NCBI GenBank assembly: GCA_902494035.1
Contig: CABURV010000001.1
Span: 1 to 64,000, forward strand
DNA length: 64,000 bases
Origin: an uncultured Collinsella sp.
GTDB lineage: Bacteria; Actinomycetota; Coriobacteriia; Coriobacteriales; Coriobacteriaceae
Reading direction: 5' to 3'
The position numbers and the translations under genes are program-made. This document shows positions 1-8,153 of the stretch, piece after piece. Below the pieces are notes generated by a model, which was not told the DNA's origin, searched no databases, and worked only from the letters and a program-made list of their open reading frames with translations. Each line of letters begins with the position of its first letter. Positions within the stretch are counted from its first letter, which is position 1.

Positions 1-99
1 AAGCGCCGTCGCCGTCGCCGTTCCCGCAAGCCGCGCCAGGATGGTGGCGATGGCTCGACCCCGTCTTCGTCCGCACCACAACCGCCCGCGGGCGAATAA
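1..99 (+). CDS. C-terminal tail of a truncated protein
   Basis: An open frame enters from the left edge and ends at a TAA at 97-99, giving 32 residues. The tail starts with a run of Lys/Arg residues (positions 1-12, KRRRRRRSRKPR), then turns Gly/Ser/Pro-rich. Basic low-complexity tails like this are common on RNA-binding or nucleic-acid enzymes, but the catalytic part lies outside the window, so no function can be assigned. It ends about 100 bp before comF. Confidence 0.5.
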   Translation, partial: KRRRRRRSRKPRQDGGDGSTPSSSAPQPPAGE

Positions 100-162
100 C
101 GCCCGCGAGCGGATTTAGCCCGCCTTGTCCCGAGCGCATCGGGGTATCATAGCGCTGAATCA

Positions 163-198
163 ACAACCCTCCCTGCGACCGAACGTAGGGAGGGTTGT
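163..198. other. Perfect 12-bp hairpin over the comF ribosome binding site
   Basis: ACAACCCTCCCT (163-174) is exactly complementary to AGGGAGGGTTGT (187-198), with a 12-nt loop. The right arm contains the AGGGAGGG Shine-Dalgarno of the TTG-start comF gene at 202. There is no T-run after it, so it is a poor terminator. It could hide the ribosome binding site in the mRNA. Confidence 0.6.
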
Positions 199-201
199 GT
201 C

Positions 202-1008
202 TTGAAGAGCCATCTGAACATATTGAGCCGTCTGCAGGGCGCCGGCGCCCTACCGTTTGCGGACGAATTGCTACCGTTTGCCGAGCGGGTGGCACGCGAG
301 GCGCTCGAGGCATTGTCGCCAACACGATGTGCCGGCTGCGAGCGCGCCGGTGCGCTTATTTGCCAAGACTGCCTGGCTGCGTTCACGCTCATCGACCCAC
401 GTCATAGCTGTACCCGATGCGGCGCCCCGTTTGGGGATTTGCTGTGCACTGAGTGTTCGGTCGAGGGCACGTCTTCGGCAATGGCGGAGGCGCTCGACCG
501 CTGCCTGGCGTGCGCCGTCTATGCGCATCCGCTGCCGCGCATCATTAAAGCGTACAAGGATGCGGGCGAGCGACGTCTGGCTCCGTATCTGGCGGAGCTG
601 CTCTACGACACCGCCCTGCATGCCCAGGTCGTAGCGCCCGATCGCTTAGGAGGTGTGCTGTCCGGTGCGGATGCGGTGGTGTTTGTGCCTGCGACGGCGG
701 CAGCGTTTCGGCGGCGTGGTTTTGATCATATGGAGGCTATTGCACACCCATTTTGCGAGCTGTCGGGTGTTCCCCTGCTCGATGCTCTTGTCAAGTACGG
801 GCATGGCGACCAGCGCGAACTCGGTCGTGAGGAGCGCCGCGAGCGTGCCCAAGGCATGTACGAGACGGTTGAGGATGTGCGGGGCAAGCGCCTGCTGCTT
901 ATCGATGATGTCATTACCACGGGCGCGACGATGGCCGCGGCTTCGGCGGAACTCAAGCGCGCCGGCGCCGCGGCAGTCGATGGCGTTGCTATCGCACGTG
1001 TTTGGTAG
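202..1008 (+). CDS. comF: ComF-family phosphoribosyltransferase-like protein
   Basis: This 268-residue protein has the two parts expected of ComF. The N-terminal half carries four-Cys zinc-finger-like spacing (CAGC...CQDC and CTRC...CTEC, about residues 50-95). The C-terminal half is a phosphoribosyltransferase domain with the PRPP-loop signature LLLIDDVITTGAT near residues 232-244. ComF proteins assist single-stranded DNA handling during competence or recombination. The start is a TTG at 202, supported by the adjacent purine-rich site, but that site lies inside a 12-bp hairpin. The next gene starts 10 bp after the stop, so the two are probably co-transcribed. Family call secure; role in this organism inferred. 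Confidence 0.85.
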   Translation: MKSHLNILSRLQGAGALPFADELLPFAERVAREALEALSPTRCAGCERAGALICQDCLAAFTLIDPRHSCTRCGAPFGDLLCTECSVEGTSSAMAEALDRCLACAVYAHPLPRIIKAYKDAGERRLAPYLAELLYDTALHAQVVAPDRLGGVLSGADAVVFVPATAAAFRRRGFDHMEAIAHPFCELSGVPLLDALVKYGHGDQRELGREERRERAQGMYETVEDVRGKRLLLIDDVITTGATMAAASAELKRAGAAAVDGVAIARVW

Positions 1009-1018
1009 GGGTGGTTTT

Positions 1019-2128
1019 GTGGCAGCAAAGATTGAGCGGTACAACGAGCCGACAGGCGAACAGCTAGCGGCTTCCGTAATCCTAACAGGCGCCTCGGCGC
1101 TACGCATGATGCGCGCCGAGCGCCGACAAATGGGTTACATAAGTTGGAGGGACCTCGATCCCGATGAAGAGCGCCGTGTGCTGTGCACGTCGTCGCCCTC
1201 GACCGAGGACATCTATCTTCCCGACTTGGTGCGGATTGGGGCCGCAAGCGGCGAGGTGCAAGAGGATTTGTGCTTGCTGGTAGGGTCTGCAGCGCAGCGC
1301 CGCCGCATTCTTGGCGTGAGCTGGTCCGTATGCTCCGGGTTGCCCGCCGGCTCGATTCTAGAGGTGGAACCGGGGGTGTACAGTCTATCTCCCGAGGCCC
1401 TTTGTGTTGCCGTTGCGCGCGAGGTCGGCTGCATCCAGGCATTTGCCCTGGCTCAGGAGCTGTCCTCTAAGATTTCGCTGAGTGACCGCGGGAAGTATCT
1501 GCCTCCCTACACCTCGCCTGTTACGAATAAACTTGCAAAGGACAAGGACCAGCCAGCAGATGTGGGCTACTTTGAGGTTGAGCCGGTGCTGACGCCCGAT
1601 CGTCTGGCAGATTACCTCGCGGTATGCAAGGGGAACGCAGCCAAGCAGCTGCAGCGTCTGTGTCCCTATCTTTCGGAAAACCTGCGCTCACCCATGGAGT
1701 GCATCATGCTCGCCCTGTTTTCGCTTCCGTTTTCCTATGGCGGGTTTGCCTGCGGACCTTTTAAGACCGACTACAAGATTGAGTTCGATGACCGTGCGCA
1801 GGCAATCTCGGGGATGCCGCATGCAGTTTGCGATGCGTATCAGGAAGCAGCTCGGTTTGACCTGGAATACAACGGCGAGCTGGGCCATTCCTCTCGGAGG
1901 GGACGTATCCATGATGAAAAGCGCAACACGGGCTTGATTACTATGGGAATCGAGGTCGCGACGGTCAACAACGAAATGCTCTGTGACATGGAAGCGGTGG
2001 AAGCGCTCGCATGGCGCATGCACCAGCGTATGCGAAAGCGGTACCGAAATCGTGTCGATGCCCGCAGGAAGAAGCAAGAGGCGTTGCTTAACACGCTGCG
2101 GGCGTGTTTTGGGCTTAAGCCGGTCTAA
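1019..2128 (+). CDS. Uncharacterised protein with a nuclease-like C-terminus
   Basis: This 369-residue protein probably starts at a GTG at 1019, behind TAGGGGTGG and just after comF; a longer upstream frame would overlap comF. I do not recognise a named family with certainty. The C-terminal third contains DLEYNGELGH, then DEKRNTGLITMGIEVATV, an arrangement resembling the acidic, Lys and alpha/beta core of DUF559/PD-(D/E)XK nucleases. It ends in a very basic helix (residues about 340-360). No signal peptide or membrane segment is evident. Position after comF suggests a DNA-related role, but this is inference. Confidence 0.6.
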   Translation: MAAKIERYNEPTGEQLAASVILTGASALRMMRAERRQMGYISWRDLDPDEERRVLCTSSPSTEDIYLPDLVRIGAASGEVQEDLCLLVGSAAQRRRILGVSWSVCSGLPAGSILEVEPGVYSLSPEALCVAVAREVGCIQAFALAQELSSKISLSDRGKYLPPYTSPVTNKLAKDKDQPADVGYFEVEPVLTPDRLADYLAVCKGNAAKQLQRLCPYLSENLRSPMECIMLALFSLPFSYGGFACGPFKTDYKIEFDDRAQAISGMPHAVCDAYQEAARFDLEYNGELGHSSRRGRIHDEKRNTGLITMGIEVATVNNEMLCDMEAVEALAWRMHQRMRKRYRNRVDARRKKQEALLNTLRACFGLKPV

Positions 2129-2163
2129 TTCGCGTCGAAAATAGAGGGTTAATCATATGCCCT

Positions 2164-2378
2164 GGCCATAATATGGCAAATATGAGTACTGTCACTAAAT
2201 CAGTAACAGCAAAATCAAGGAATTTAGGACTCGGAGGCGGCGTAAAGTAAGAAGATAATAAACAAATGTAGAATAACTAAGCATCAGGTTGGCGACACTG
2301 AGCGCAAAATCTGTCCGAGAGGCCAAAAGTGCCTGTTACTAAATTGGTGACAGTACTCATATTTGCCGTATTTTGGCC
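2164..2378. repeat. Long inverted repeat, MITE-like
   Basis: Bases 2164-2209 and 2333-2378 are 46-bp inverted copies matching at 41 of 46 positions. Both contain AAATATGAGTACTGTCAC and a TAGTAACAG-like end (CAGTAACAG in the left arm). The 123 bp between them are AT-rich without a convincing ORF. The arrangement looks like a small non-autonomous element or a very large cruciform downstream of the nuclease-like gene. Confidence 0.6.
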
Positions 2379-2399
2379 GGGGCACCCTAAGAAGGGCGC

Positions 2400-2428
2400 C
2401 CCGGAGCTCCCCGTAGGGGAGCTCCGGG
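2400..2428. other. Perfect 13-bp GC-rich hairpin
   Basis: CCCGGAGCTCCCC (2400-2412) pairs perfectly with GGGGAGCTCCGGG (2416-2428) around a 3-nt loop. No T-run follows on the + strand. It may be a factor-independent pause or the edge of the preceding repeat element. Confidence 0.55.
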
Positions 2429-2500
2429 CTTCATAGGGGCACGAATAGCCCACTCCGACCTGCAAAATCTGTGCGCACGATGCGAATGACGCCCTTAACC

Positions 2501-2860
2501 TTAAACTTTAGCTTGAACTTAGCTATAATGCGCTTCGTTCCTACCAGGCTGTGGTTGCGGACGGACGAAATGCCCGTCCTAGTCCAAGACAGACGCGGTC
2601 AAAGGGATCCACGTAAGCGACCGCGTGCGCGCGGCGCGATCATGGCGCGTCCTAGATGTAAGCCGCACCGTCCGTTCTACTTTCTTTGGGGCAATACCGC
2701 CTCGCGGGCGAGCGGGTCAGTCGTGAAGGTGGCTGCGGCCTCCCGAGCAAACACCCCGGTGCGCAAGTGTGGGGTCAAATACCAGGTCAGCTGGTGGGAA
2801 CAACCTGATATTCCGCGCAACGCACGGATTGTATACGACACAGAAGGCAGGGTAGTGGAC
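2501..2860 (+). promoter_or_regulatory. Possible promoter and long structured leader
   Basis: A TATAAT box lies at 2524-2529 with a weak TTAAAC 17 bp upstream (2501-2506). Transcription from it would give a leader of over 300 nt before the lipoprotein gene. The leader contains paired segments such as CGCGGTC (2594-2600) with GACCGCG (2619-2625). The sequence reads openly in the downstream frame but does not look like protein. I could not match it to RNase P RNA, tmRNA, SRP RNA or a known riboswitch. Confidence 0.35.
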
Positions 2861-2878
2861 ATGGTGAGGGGCAGCTTG

Positions 2879-3886
2879 ATGCACGCGGCTCGGTTAGGTG
2901 CTGGGACCGCAGCGGTCATTGCCGTTTTGGGCCTGAGCGGATGCGCGTTCAACCCGCTGTCTACGTTCACGACTCCCACGATCGACCAGATCGAGTACGA
3001 GACGGTCACGCCGGCGGTGTCGGACGATGCCCTGGTCACTCCCGGAACCCTGACGGTTGCCCTCGATACTTCCGATGCGCCGCAGGCCATGCAGGGCGCC
3101 GACGGCGAGCTCACGGGATATGCGGTCGACGCCGCCCGCGCCCTCGCAAGCCGCATGGGCCTTAAGGTCGCCTTTGTCGATGCGTCCTCGGCGGGTTCCG
3201 CGCTCGGCGACAAAAAGGCTGATATCTTTATCGGCGGGATCAACTCCACAGACGGGGACGTTAGCTCGCTCGGCACCTGCCTGTACGATGCCGCTTCCGT
3301 GTTCGGTAAAACCAGCGATGGTGGGTCGCTAAGCGTTTCCACCGATACCCTTAACACGTCCACCCTGGGCGTTCAGACGTCCTCGGCCTCGCAGGAGGCG
3401 CTTGCTAAGCAGAGCATCACCGCCAACCAAAAGACCTACTCCAACATCAACGAGTGCTTTGAGGCGCTCGAGTCCGGCGAGGTCGACTATGTGATCTGCG
3501 ACTCCACGGCCGGCGGCTACCTTGCACGCCTGATGAGCGAGATTTCCTATGTCGGTGCGCTCGAGGCGCCCTCGACGCTTGGTGTTGCGGGCCTCTCGTC
3601 CAATGACGAACTGTGTCGTGCCGTGAGCGATGCCCTCGACGGTATTACGGCCGACGGCACGCTCGAGGCGGTCCACTCTGTCTGGTATGGTACGATGCCC
3701 TACGACCTCACCACTAAGACGGTTTCGGGCGCTAACGTGCAGCCGGGCGACTCTGAGTCCAGTGAGACCACGTCCTCCGGCAGCGAGTCCTCCGATTCCA
3801 ACAATGAGGCTGCATCCTCCGAGGACAAATCGTCCAGCCAGGAAGCCACCATCACCGACGACGACATTAACAAACTCAATAGCTAG
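2879..3886 (+). CDS. Extracellular solute-binding lipoprotein, family 3
   Basis: This 335-residue protein begins with a lipoprotein signal (MHAARLGAGTAAVIAVLGLSGC); Cys22 is the likely lipidated residue. The body starts with a beta-strand pattern (GTLTVALDTSD, then GELTGYAVDAARALASRMGL) typical of SBP_bac_3 amino-acid-type binding proteins. A Ser/Glu/Asp-rich low-complexity tail follows from about residue 285. The ATG at 2879 has GAGGGG eight bases upstream; ATG 2861 is an alternative. No ABC permease or ATPase gene is adjacent, so it is an orphan binding protein or works with a transporter elsewhere. It would be anchored outside the membrane. A rho-independent terminator follows. Confidence 0.8.
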   Translation: MHAARLGAGTAAVIAVLGLSGCAFNPLSTFTTPTIDQIEYETVTPAVSDDALVTPGTLTVALDTSDAPQAMQGADGELTGYAVDAARALASRMGLKVAFVDASSAGSALGDKKADIFIGGINSTDGDVSSLGTCLYDAASVFGKTSDGGSLSVSTDTLNTSTLGVQTSSASQEALAKQSITANQKTYSNINECFEALESGEVDYVICDSTAGGYLARLMSEISYVGALEAPSTLGVAGLSSNDELCRAVSDALDGITADGTLEAVHSVWYGTMPYDLTTKTVSGANVQPGDSESSETTSSGSESSDSNNEAASSEDKSSSQEATITDDDINKLNS

Positions 3887-3953
3887 TTATTGCTAGGGGT
3901 GGTGTCTCCTATACGTTGGAAAGGACACCTCTTCACGGTTTCAACACGCACTA

Positions 3954-3986
3954 CCGGGCTTCTCCAATAGGGGAGCCCGGCTTTTT
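3954..3986 (+). terminator. Rho-independent terminator after the lipoprotein gene
   Basis: The stem CCGGGCT...AGCCCGG, extended by TCTCC/GGGG with small imperfections, is followed by CTTTTTC. A second small hairpin, GGTGTC...GACACC, lies just upstream at about 3901-3929. From 3987 to the hpf start at 4204 I see no gene; the stretch presumably holds the hpf promoter. Confidence 0.75.
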
Positions 3987-4203
3987 CATCCAAATAAAAC
4001 TAGCAGGTCAAAGCCAATTTTCGGGACCAAATACAAAGCCGCCGACGCCCTCCTATAGCGCACTTTGCCATGGAAAAGTACGAGACTTCGGTATGCGGTA
4101 TCAAGCAATCGTTATTCGGGTCTTTAGGAATCCGCGTGATTAAATGCACGGCAATGGGTACATAGCCAGTACAGTAAGTCCCCGAGGCAGATTGGAGCCA
4201 CGT

Positions 4204-4788
4204 ATGGATATCAAGGTTTCTGGACGCAAGACGACGGTAACCGATGCTCTGCGTGCGCATGTGGATGAGAAGATCGGCGAGGCGCTCAAGGTTTTCGATA
4301 TCGAGCCCATGACGGTCGACGTTGTACTTCGCTATGAGAAGAACCCCTCGAACCCCAACCCGGCAATCGTCGAGGTTACGGTTCGTGCCCGCGGTTCGGT
4401 GATTCGCGTTGCCGAGCACGGTGCAGATATGTACGCTGCCATCGACCTCTCCGCCGATAAGGTCACCCGCCAGCTGCGCAAGTTCAAGACCAAGGTCGTG
4501 GACAACCGCCAGGGCGGTGCCAGCGCAGCGGATGTCGCACCGGTCGAGCGCGTCGAGGATCTGGCCGACCTGCTGCTGCCCGAGGAGGAGGACGACCTGC
4601 TCGTCCGCGAGAAGGTCATCGATGTCACCCCGATGACTGAGGAGCAGGCGCTGGTGCAGACCGATCTGCTGGGCCACGACTTCTACGTGTTCGAGAACGC
4701 GACGACTGGCCTCATCAATGTGGTGTATCACCGTAAGAATGGTGGATATGGCATCATCAAGCCCCGCATCGAAACACTTGACGAGTAA
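4204..4788 (+). CDS. hpf: Long-form ribosome hibernation-promoting factor
   Basis: This 194-residue protein has the S30AE/RaiA domain (residues 1-105, beginning MDIKVSGRKTTVTDALRAHV) and the C-terminal dimerisation domain (about 135-190, with GHDFYVFENATTGLINVVYHR and GYGIIKPR). This two-domain layout defines long HPF, which pairs 70S ribosomes into inactive 100S dimers in slow growth. The ATG at 4204 is chosen because the family starts at this Met; an upstream ATG at 4144 would add 20 atypical residues. It stands alone, with a strong terminator 30 bp downstream. Confidence 0.93.
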   Translation: MDIKVSGRKTTVTDALRAHVDEKIGEALKVFDIEPMTVDVVLRYEKNPSNPNPAIVEVTVRARGSVIRVAEHGADMYAAIDLSADKVTRQLRKFKTKVVDNRQGGASAADVAPVERVEDLADLLLPEEEDDLLVREKVIDVTPMTEEQALVQTDLLGHDFYVFENATTGLINVVYHRKNGGYGIIKPRIETLDE

Positions 4789-4817
4789 AATACGTTAACT
4801 TGCATGAGTTAACGGTT

Positions 4818-4849
4818 GGCGGCCATCCCATGCGGGTGGCCGCCTTTTT
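4818..4849 (+). terminator. Rho-independent terminator after hpf
   Basis: GGCGGCCA (4818-4825) pairs with TGGCCGCC (4837-4844), followed by TTTTT. A GTTAAC...GTTAAC dyad (4794-4813) sits just before it. The degV ribosome binding site AAGGAG follows at 4854-4859. Confidence 0.85.
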
Positions 4850-4867
4850 ACGTAAGGAGTCGCTTTG

Positions 4868-5821
4868 ATGGACAAGGCTGCATCTACCGGCCATTCTGAC
4901 CGCTGCCGCATCGTCGTCGATACCTGCTGCGACTTTAGCCCCGAGGTCGCCGCGAACCTTGATGTCGATATCCTGGGTTTCCCCTTCATTATCGATGGCG
5001 AGGAGCGCACGGACGATATCTGGTCGAGCATGAGCCCTAAGGAGTTCTACGACCGCATGCGCGCCGGCGCTCGCGTGTCTACCTCCGCCGTGTCGCTCGG
5101 TCGCTATATCGAGTTCTTTACCGAGTGCGCCAAAGAGGGCACGCCCACGGTCTACCTGTGCTTTACCTCGGCGCTGTCGTCGAGCTATAACTCCGCGTGC
5201 CAGGCGGCGGACGCCGTGCGCGCCGAGTATCCCAACTTTGAGCTCTACGTGGTCGACAACGCTCTGCCCTGCGCGACCGGCGCGCTCTTGGCGCTCGAGG
5301 CCGTGCGCCAGCGCTCGGCGGGACTGACCGCCAAGCAGCTGGTCGATTGGGCAAACGAGGCAAAGACCTATGTCCACGGCTACTTTACGCTCGAGAGCTT
5401 CGACGCACTGGCTGCCGGTGGCCGCATTCCGCCCGCGGCGGCGCAGCTCACGGCAAAGCTCGACGTCAAGCCCGAGCTCTCCTACGACTTGGCCGGCTCG
5501 CTGTCGCTGATCGGCGTCAACCGCGGCCGCAAGAAGGCGCTCAAGTCCATTCTCAAGTCGTTCCGCGAGAACTACGTGCCCGATCGCACCATGCCCATTG
5601 CCATCATGACGGCCGATGCCGAGAAGGACGGTGATTGGCTCGAGGCCGCCATCCGCAAGGAGGAAGGCTGCGCCGACGTCACCATCATCCGTAGTTCCGT
5701 CGGTCCTACCATCGGCTCGCACGTGGGCCCCGGCATGGTGGCTTGCGCGTTTTGGGGCAAGAACCGCGCCGAGAAAGCCTCGCTTTCCGACCGCATCGCG
5801 CGCCGTGTGCGTGGCGAGTAG
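4868..5821 (+). CDS. DegV family fatty-acid-binding protein
   Basis: This 317-residue protein has the DegV layout: an N-terminal EDD fold (RIVVDTCCDFSPEVA, then ADDIW-like and STSAVS segments), the TSALSSSYNSA stretch, and the C-terminal domain with AAGGRIPPAAAQLTAKLDVKPEL and GRKKAL. DegV/FakB proteins bind single fatty acids; FakB presents them to the kinase FakA for phosphorylation and entry into phospholipid synthesis. No FakA is nearby, so the partner would be elsewhere. ATG 4868 has AAGGAG eight bases upstream; a TTG at 4865 is less likely. Confidence 0.88.
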   Translation: MDKAASTGHSDRCRIVVDTCCDFSPEVAANLDVDILGFPFIIDGEERTDDIWSSMSPKEFYDRMRAGARVSTSAVSLGRYIEFFTECAKEGTPTVYLCFTSALSSSYNSACQAADAVRAEYPNFELYVVDNALPCATGALLALEAVRQRSAGLTAKQLVDWANEAKTYVHGYFTLESFDALAAGGRIPPAAAQLTAKLDVKPELSYDLAGSLSLIGVNRGRKKALKSILKSFRENYVPDRTMPIAIMTADAEKDGDWLEAAIRKEEGCADVTIIRSSVGPTIGSHVGPGMVACAFWGKNRAEKASLSDRIARRVRGE

Positions 5822-5919
5822 ACAGGCGCTGCGGCTGCAAGTGCCCTCAAGTCACGGCCGAAACGCTGGCACTGAGTATTCACCCTGGTAACAACACCCA
5901 ACCCAAAAGGAAAGGTTTC

Positions 5920-6999
5920 ATGGCAAACAAGCTCTCCGTCGCATTTATCGGCACCGGAATCATGGGTGCCCCCATCGCCGGCCACATCCTGGACGCCGGC
6001 TATCCCGTCACGGTCAACAACCGCACCAAGTCCAAGGCCGCCACGCTTATCGAGCGCGGTGCCGCCTGGGCCGATACGCCAGCCGACGCCGTGGCGAACG
6101 CCGATGTCGTCTTTACCATGGTGGGCTATCCCTCCGAGGTCGAGGAGCTCTACCTGGCGGGCGACGGTCTGCTCGCGTGCACCAAGCCGGGCGCGGTGCT
6201 GATCGACCTCACTACGAGCTCGCCCGAGCTTGCCCGTGACATTGCCGAGGCCGCCCAGGTCTCCGGTCGCATGGCGTTTGACTGCCCCGTCACCGGCGGC
6301 GAGTCGGGTGCTATCGCCGGCACGCTCACGGCTATCGTGGGCGCTACCGAGAACGACATCGCGCCGGTCCGTGACATCCTTGCCACCTTTGCGGCCAACA
6401 TCTGCTGCTTCGATGGCGCCGGTAAGGGCCAGGCTGCCAAGCTTGCCAACCAGGTGTCGCTGGGCGCCTGCATGGTCGGCATGGCAGACGCCATGGCGTT
6501 TGCCGAGCTGAGCGGCCTCGATCTGGAGAAGACCCGTCAGATGATCCTGGGCGGTACCGGCAAGTCCGGCGCCATGGAGAGCCTGGCGCCCAAGGCGCTC
6601 GACGGCGACTACAAGCCCGGCTTTATGGTTGAGCACTTCATCAAGGACCTGCGCCTGGCGCTCGCTTACGCCGACGATCGCGAGCTCGCGCTGCCCGGTG
6701 CCGACGTGGCCTTTACGCTCTACGACATGCTCGACGCCATCGGTGGCGCCAAGCTGGGCACCCAGGCCATCACGGTCCTCTATAAGGAGGAGGCCGACGC
6801 CATCGCCGCCGGTCTGGACTGGTCGCAGTATCGTCCCGAGGAGCATGGTGCTCACGAGGAAGGCTGCGGTTGCGGCGAGCACGGCGACGACCATGAGTGC
6901 GGTTGCGGCCACCACCATGGCGAGGACCACGAGTGCTGCGGCGGTCACGGCCACGATGACGGCCACGAGTGCTGCTGCGGCCACCATCACGGGGAGTAG
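5920..6999 (+). CDS. 3-hydroxyisobutyrate dehydrogenase-like oxidoreductase with metal-binding tail
   Basis: This 359-residue protein is a beta-hydroxyacid dehydrogenase. It has a Rossmann dinucleotide site (FIGTGIMGAPIAGHIL, residues 9-24), the substrate loop DCPVTGGESGA (121-131) and the catalytic Lys174 in GKGQAAKLANQ. The usual family ends near residue 300. Here 51 further residues (309-359) consist almost wholly of His, Cys, Gly, Glu and Asp, with 14 His and 9 Cys in motifs such as CGCGHHHGEDHECC. Such a tail should bind metal (nickel, zinc or copper). Substrate unknown. ATG 5920 follows AAAGGAAAGG; the next gene starts 5 bp after the stop. Confidence 0.85.
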   Translation: MANKLSVAFIGTGIMGAPIAGHILDAGYPVTVNNRTKSKAATLIERGAAWADTPADAVANADVVFTMVGYPSEVEELYLAGDGLLACTKPGAVLIDLTTSSPELARDIAEAAQVSGRMAFDCPVTGGESGAIAGTLTAIVGATENDIAPVRDILATFAANICCFDGAGKGQAAKLANQVSLGACMVGMADAMAFAELSGLDLEKTRQMILGGTGKSGAMESLAPKALDGDYKPGFMVEHFIKDLRLALAYADDRELALPGADVAFTLYDMLDAIGGAKLGTQAITVLYKEEADAIAAGLDWSQYRPEEHGAHEEGCGCGEHGDDHECGCGHHHGEDHECCGGHGHDDGHECCCGHHHGE

Positions 7000-7004
7000 C
7001 GCCC

Positions 7005-7433
7005 ATGAGCTGGACGTTCGTGGTGCTTGCGCTGGTGCTCTTTCTCTTTGCGATCTACATCGGCTTTTTGTGCGGCCAGTGGGCTTGCGAAAAGCGCGTC
7101 ATCACCAAGCGCGACTACTGGATCGCCAATTTTGCAGGTGCGGCGGCAGTCGTCCTGCTAACCTGGGTGTTTTCGCTGTTCCCGCTGGTGCAGTTTGCGC
7201 CGATCGGCTGGCTCGGCGGCTTTATCGCCGGCCTTAAGATGAGCTTTGGCGAGTCCGTCGGTCCGTGGCGCAAGCACGACGAGGTCTTTAACGTCAACAA
7301 GGCTCACCGCGCCGCCGCCGACGCGGGCGATGCCGAGGAGCGTCGCCGCGCACGCCGCAATGGCGCGGCCGACCGACAGCTCATCTCGGTCACCGATGAC
7401 AGCAAGGGTGCTGGCAAGCACGCTAAGAAATAG
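7005..7433 (+). CDS. Small membrane protein with two transmembrane helices
   Basis: This 142-residue protein has a first hydrophobic segment at about residues 3-26 (TFVVLALVLFLFAIYIGFLCG), a short polar stretch with Lys/Arg, a second at about 42-62, a third weaker Gly-rich one, and a charged Ala/Arg-rich tail. No family is recognised. The ATG at 7005 has GGGGAG within the end of the previous gene. Close spacing with the oxidoreductase before it and the HEAT-like gene after it (15 bp) suggests one operon. Confidence 0.65.
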   Translation: MSWTFVVLALVLFLFAIYIGFLCGQWACEKRVITKRDYWIANFAGAAAVVLLTWVFSLFPLVQFAPIGWLGGFIAGLKMSFGESVGPWRKHDEVFNVNKAHRAAADAGDAEERRRARRNGAADRQLISVTDDSKGAGKHAKK

Positions 7434-7448
7434 TAAGAAGAGGTAACT

Positions 7449-8147
7449 ATGGCAGAAAACAAGGAAGAACAGCTCACCGACGAGGAGCTGGCACAGCTTC
7501 AGCTGGCAGAGGAGAACGAGAACGCCGTCGACCGTCTGGTCAAGGAGCTCGGCTGCCCCACGCGCCGCATCCGTCAGTTTGCCGCCCGCGTGCTGCACCT
7601 GCTTGCCGAGCGCGATCCGCAGCGCGTCGTGCCCTGCGTGCCCGCGCTGATCGAGGCACTCGACCGCCCCGAGGCTCAGACCCGCTGGGAGGCTCTCGAT
7701 GCCTTAGCGGCGCTCGCCACTACCTGCCCCGAGCAGCTGGGCGATGCCTTTGAGGGCGCCGAGACCGCGCTGTTCGACGAGATTTCCTCCACGCTGCGCT
7801 ATGCCGCCTTCCGCCTGCTGTGCGTGTGGGGCGCCACGAGCGTCGAGCGTTCGCGCGAGGCTTGGCCCATTCTGGACGAGGCCATCCAGTGCTACCACGG
7901 CGACCTCGAGTATCGCGACATGCTCGGTTGCCTGTACGAGTTTGGCCAGGGCGAGATCGACGCCGAGGTCGCCGAGAAGCTTGCGCTGCGCCTTAAGTTC
8001 GATGCCGAGAACGGCAAGGGCAGCTATCTCAAGGCCCGTTCGAGCGAGATTTGCGAAATGCTTGTTAAACGTTTTGGCCTGGATCTCTCCAAAAAGAAGA
8101 AGCGTGCTAGCGTTAAAAAATCTGAGGCCGCCGAAAACGAGGAGTAA
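7449..8147 (+). CDS. HEAT-repeat-like helical protein
   Basis: This 232-residue soluble protein is built of helical pairs resembling HEAT/armadillo repeats: RRIRQFAARVLHLLAE, VVPCVPALIEALD, AQTRWEALDALAALA and SSTLRYAAFRLLCVWG (about residues 38-140). It starts with an acidic segment and ends in a Lys-rich tail (KKKKRASVKKSE). Such repeats normally mediate protein binding, so a scaffold or adaptor role is plausible but unproven. It lies 15 bp after a membrane protein and 6 bp before the isocitrate dehydrogenase gene. Confidence 0.65.
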   Translation: MAENKEEQLTDEELAQLQLAEENENAVDRLVKELGCPTRRIRQFAARVLHLLAERDPQRVVPCVPALIEALDRPEAQTRWEALDALAALATTCPEQLGDAFEGAETALFDEISSTLRYAAFRLLCVWGATSVERSREAWPILDEAIQCYHGDLEYRDMLGCLYEFGQGEIDAEVAEKLALRLKFDAENGKGSYLKARSSEICEMLVKRFGLDLSKKKKRASVKKSEAAENEE

Positions 8148-8153
8148 CAGATT

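Noticed and set aside
653..1018. Early start of the nuclease-like gene inside comF
   Set aside because: It would overlap comF by over 350 bp; GTG 1019 has a good ribosome site.
2530..2860. tmRNA, RNase P RNA or SRP RNA in the leader
   Set aside because: None of the hallmark conserved motifs of these RNAs could be found.
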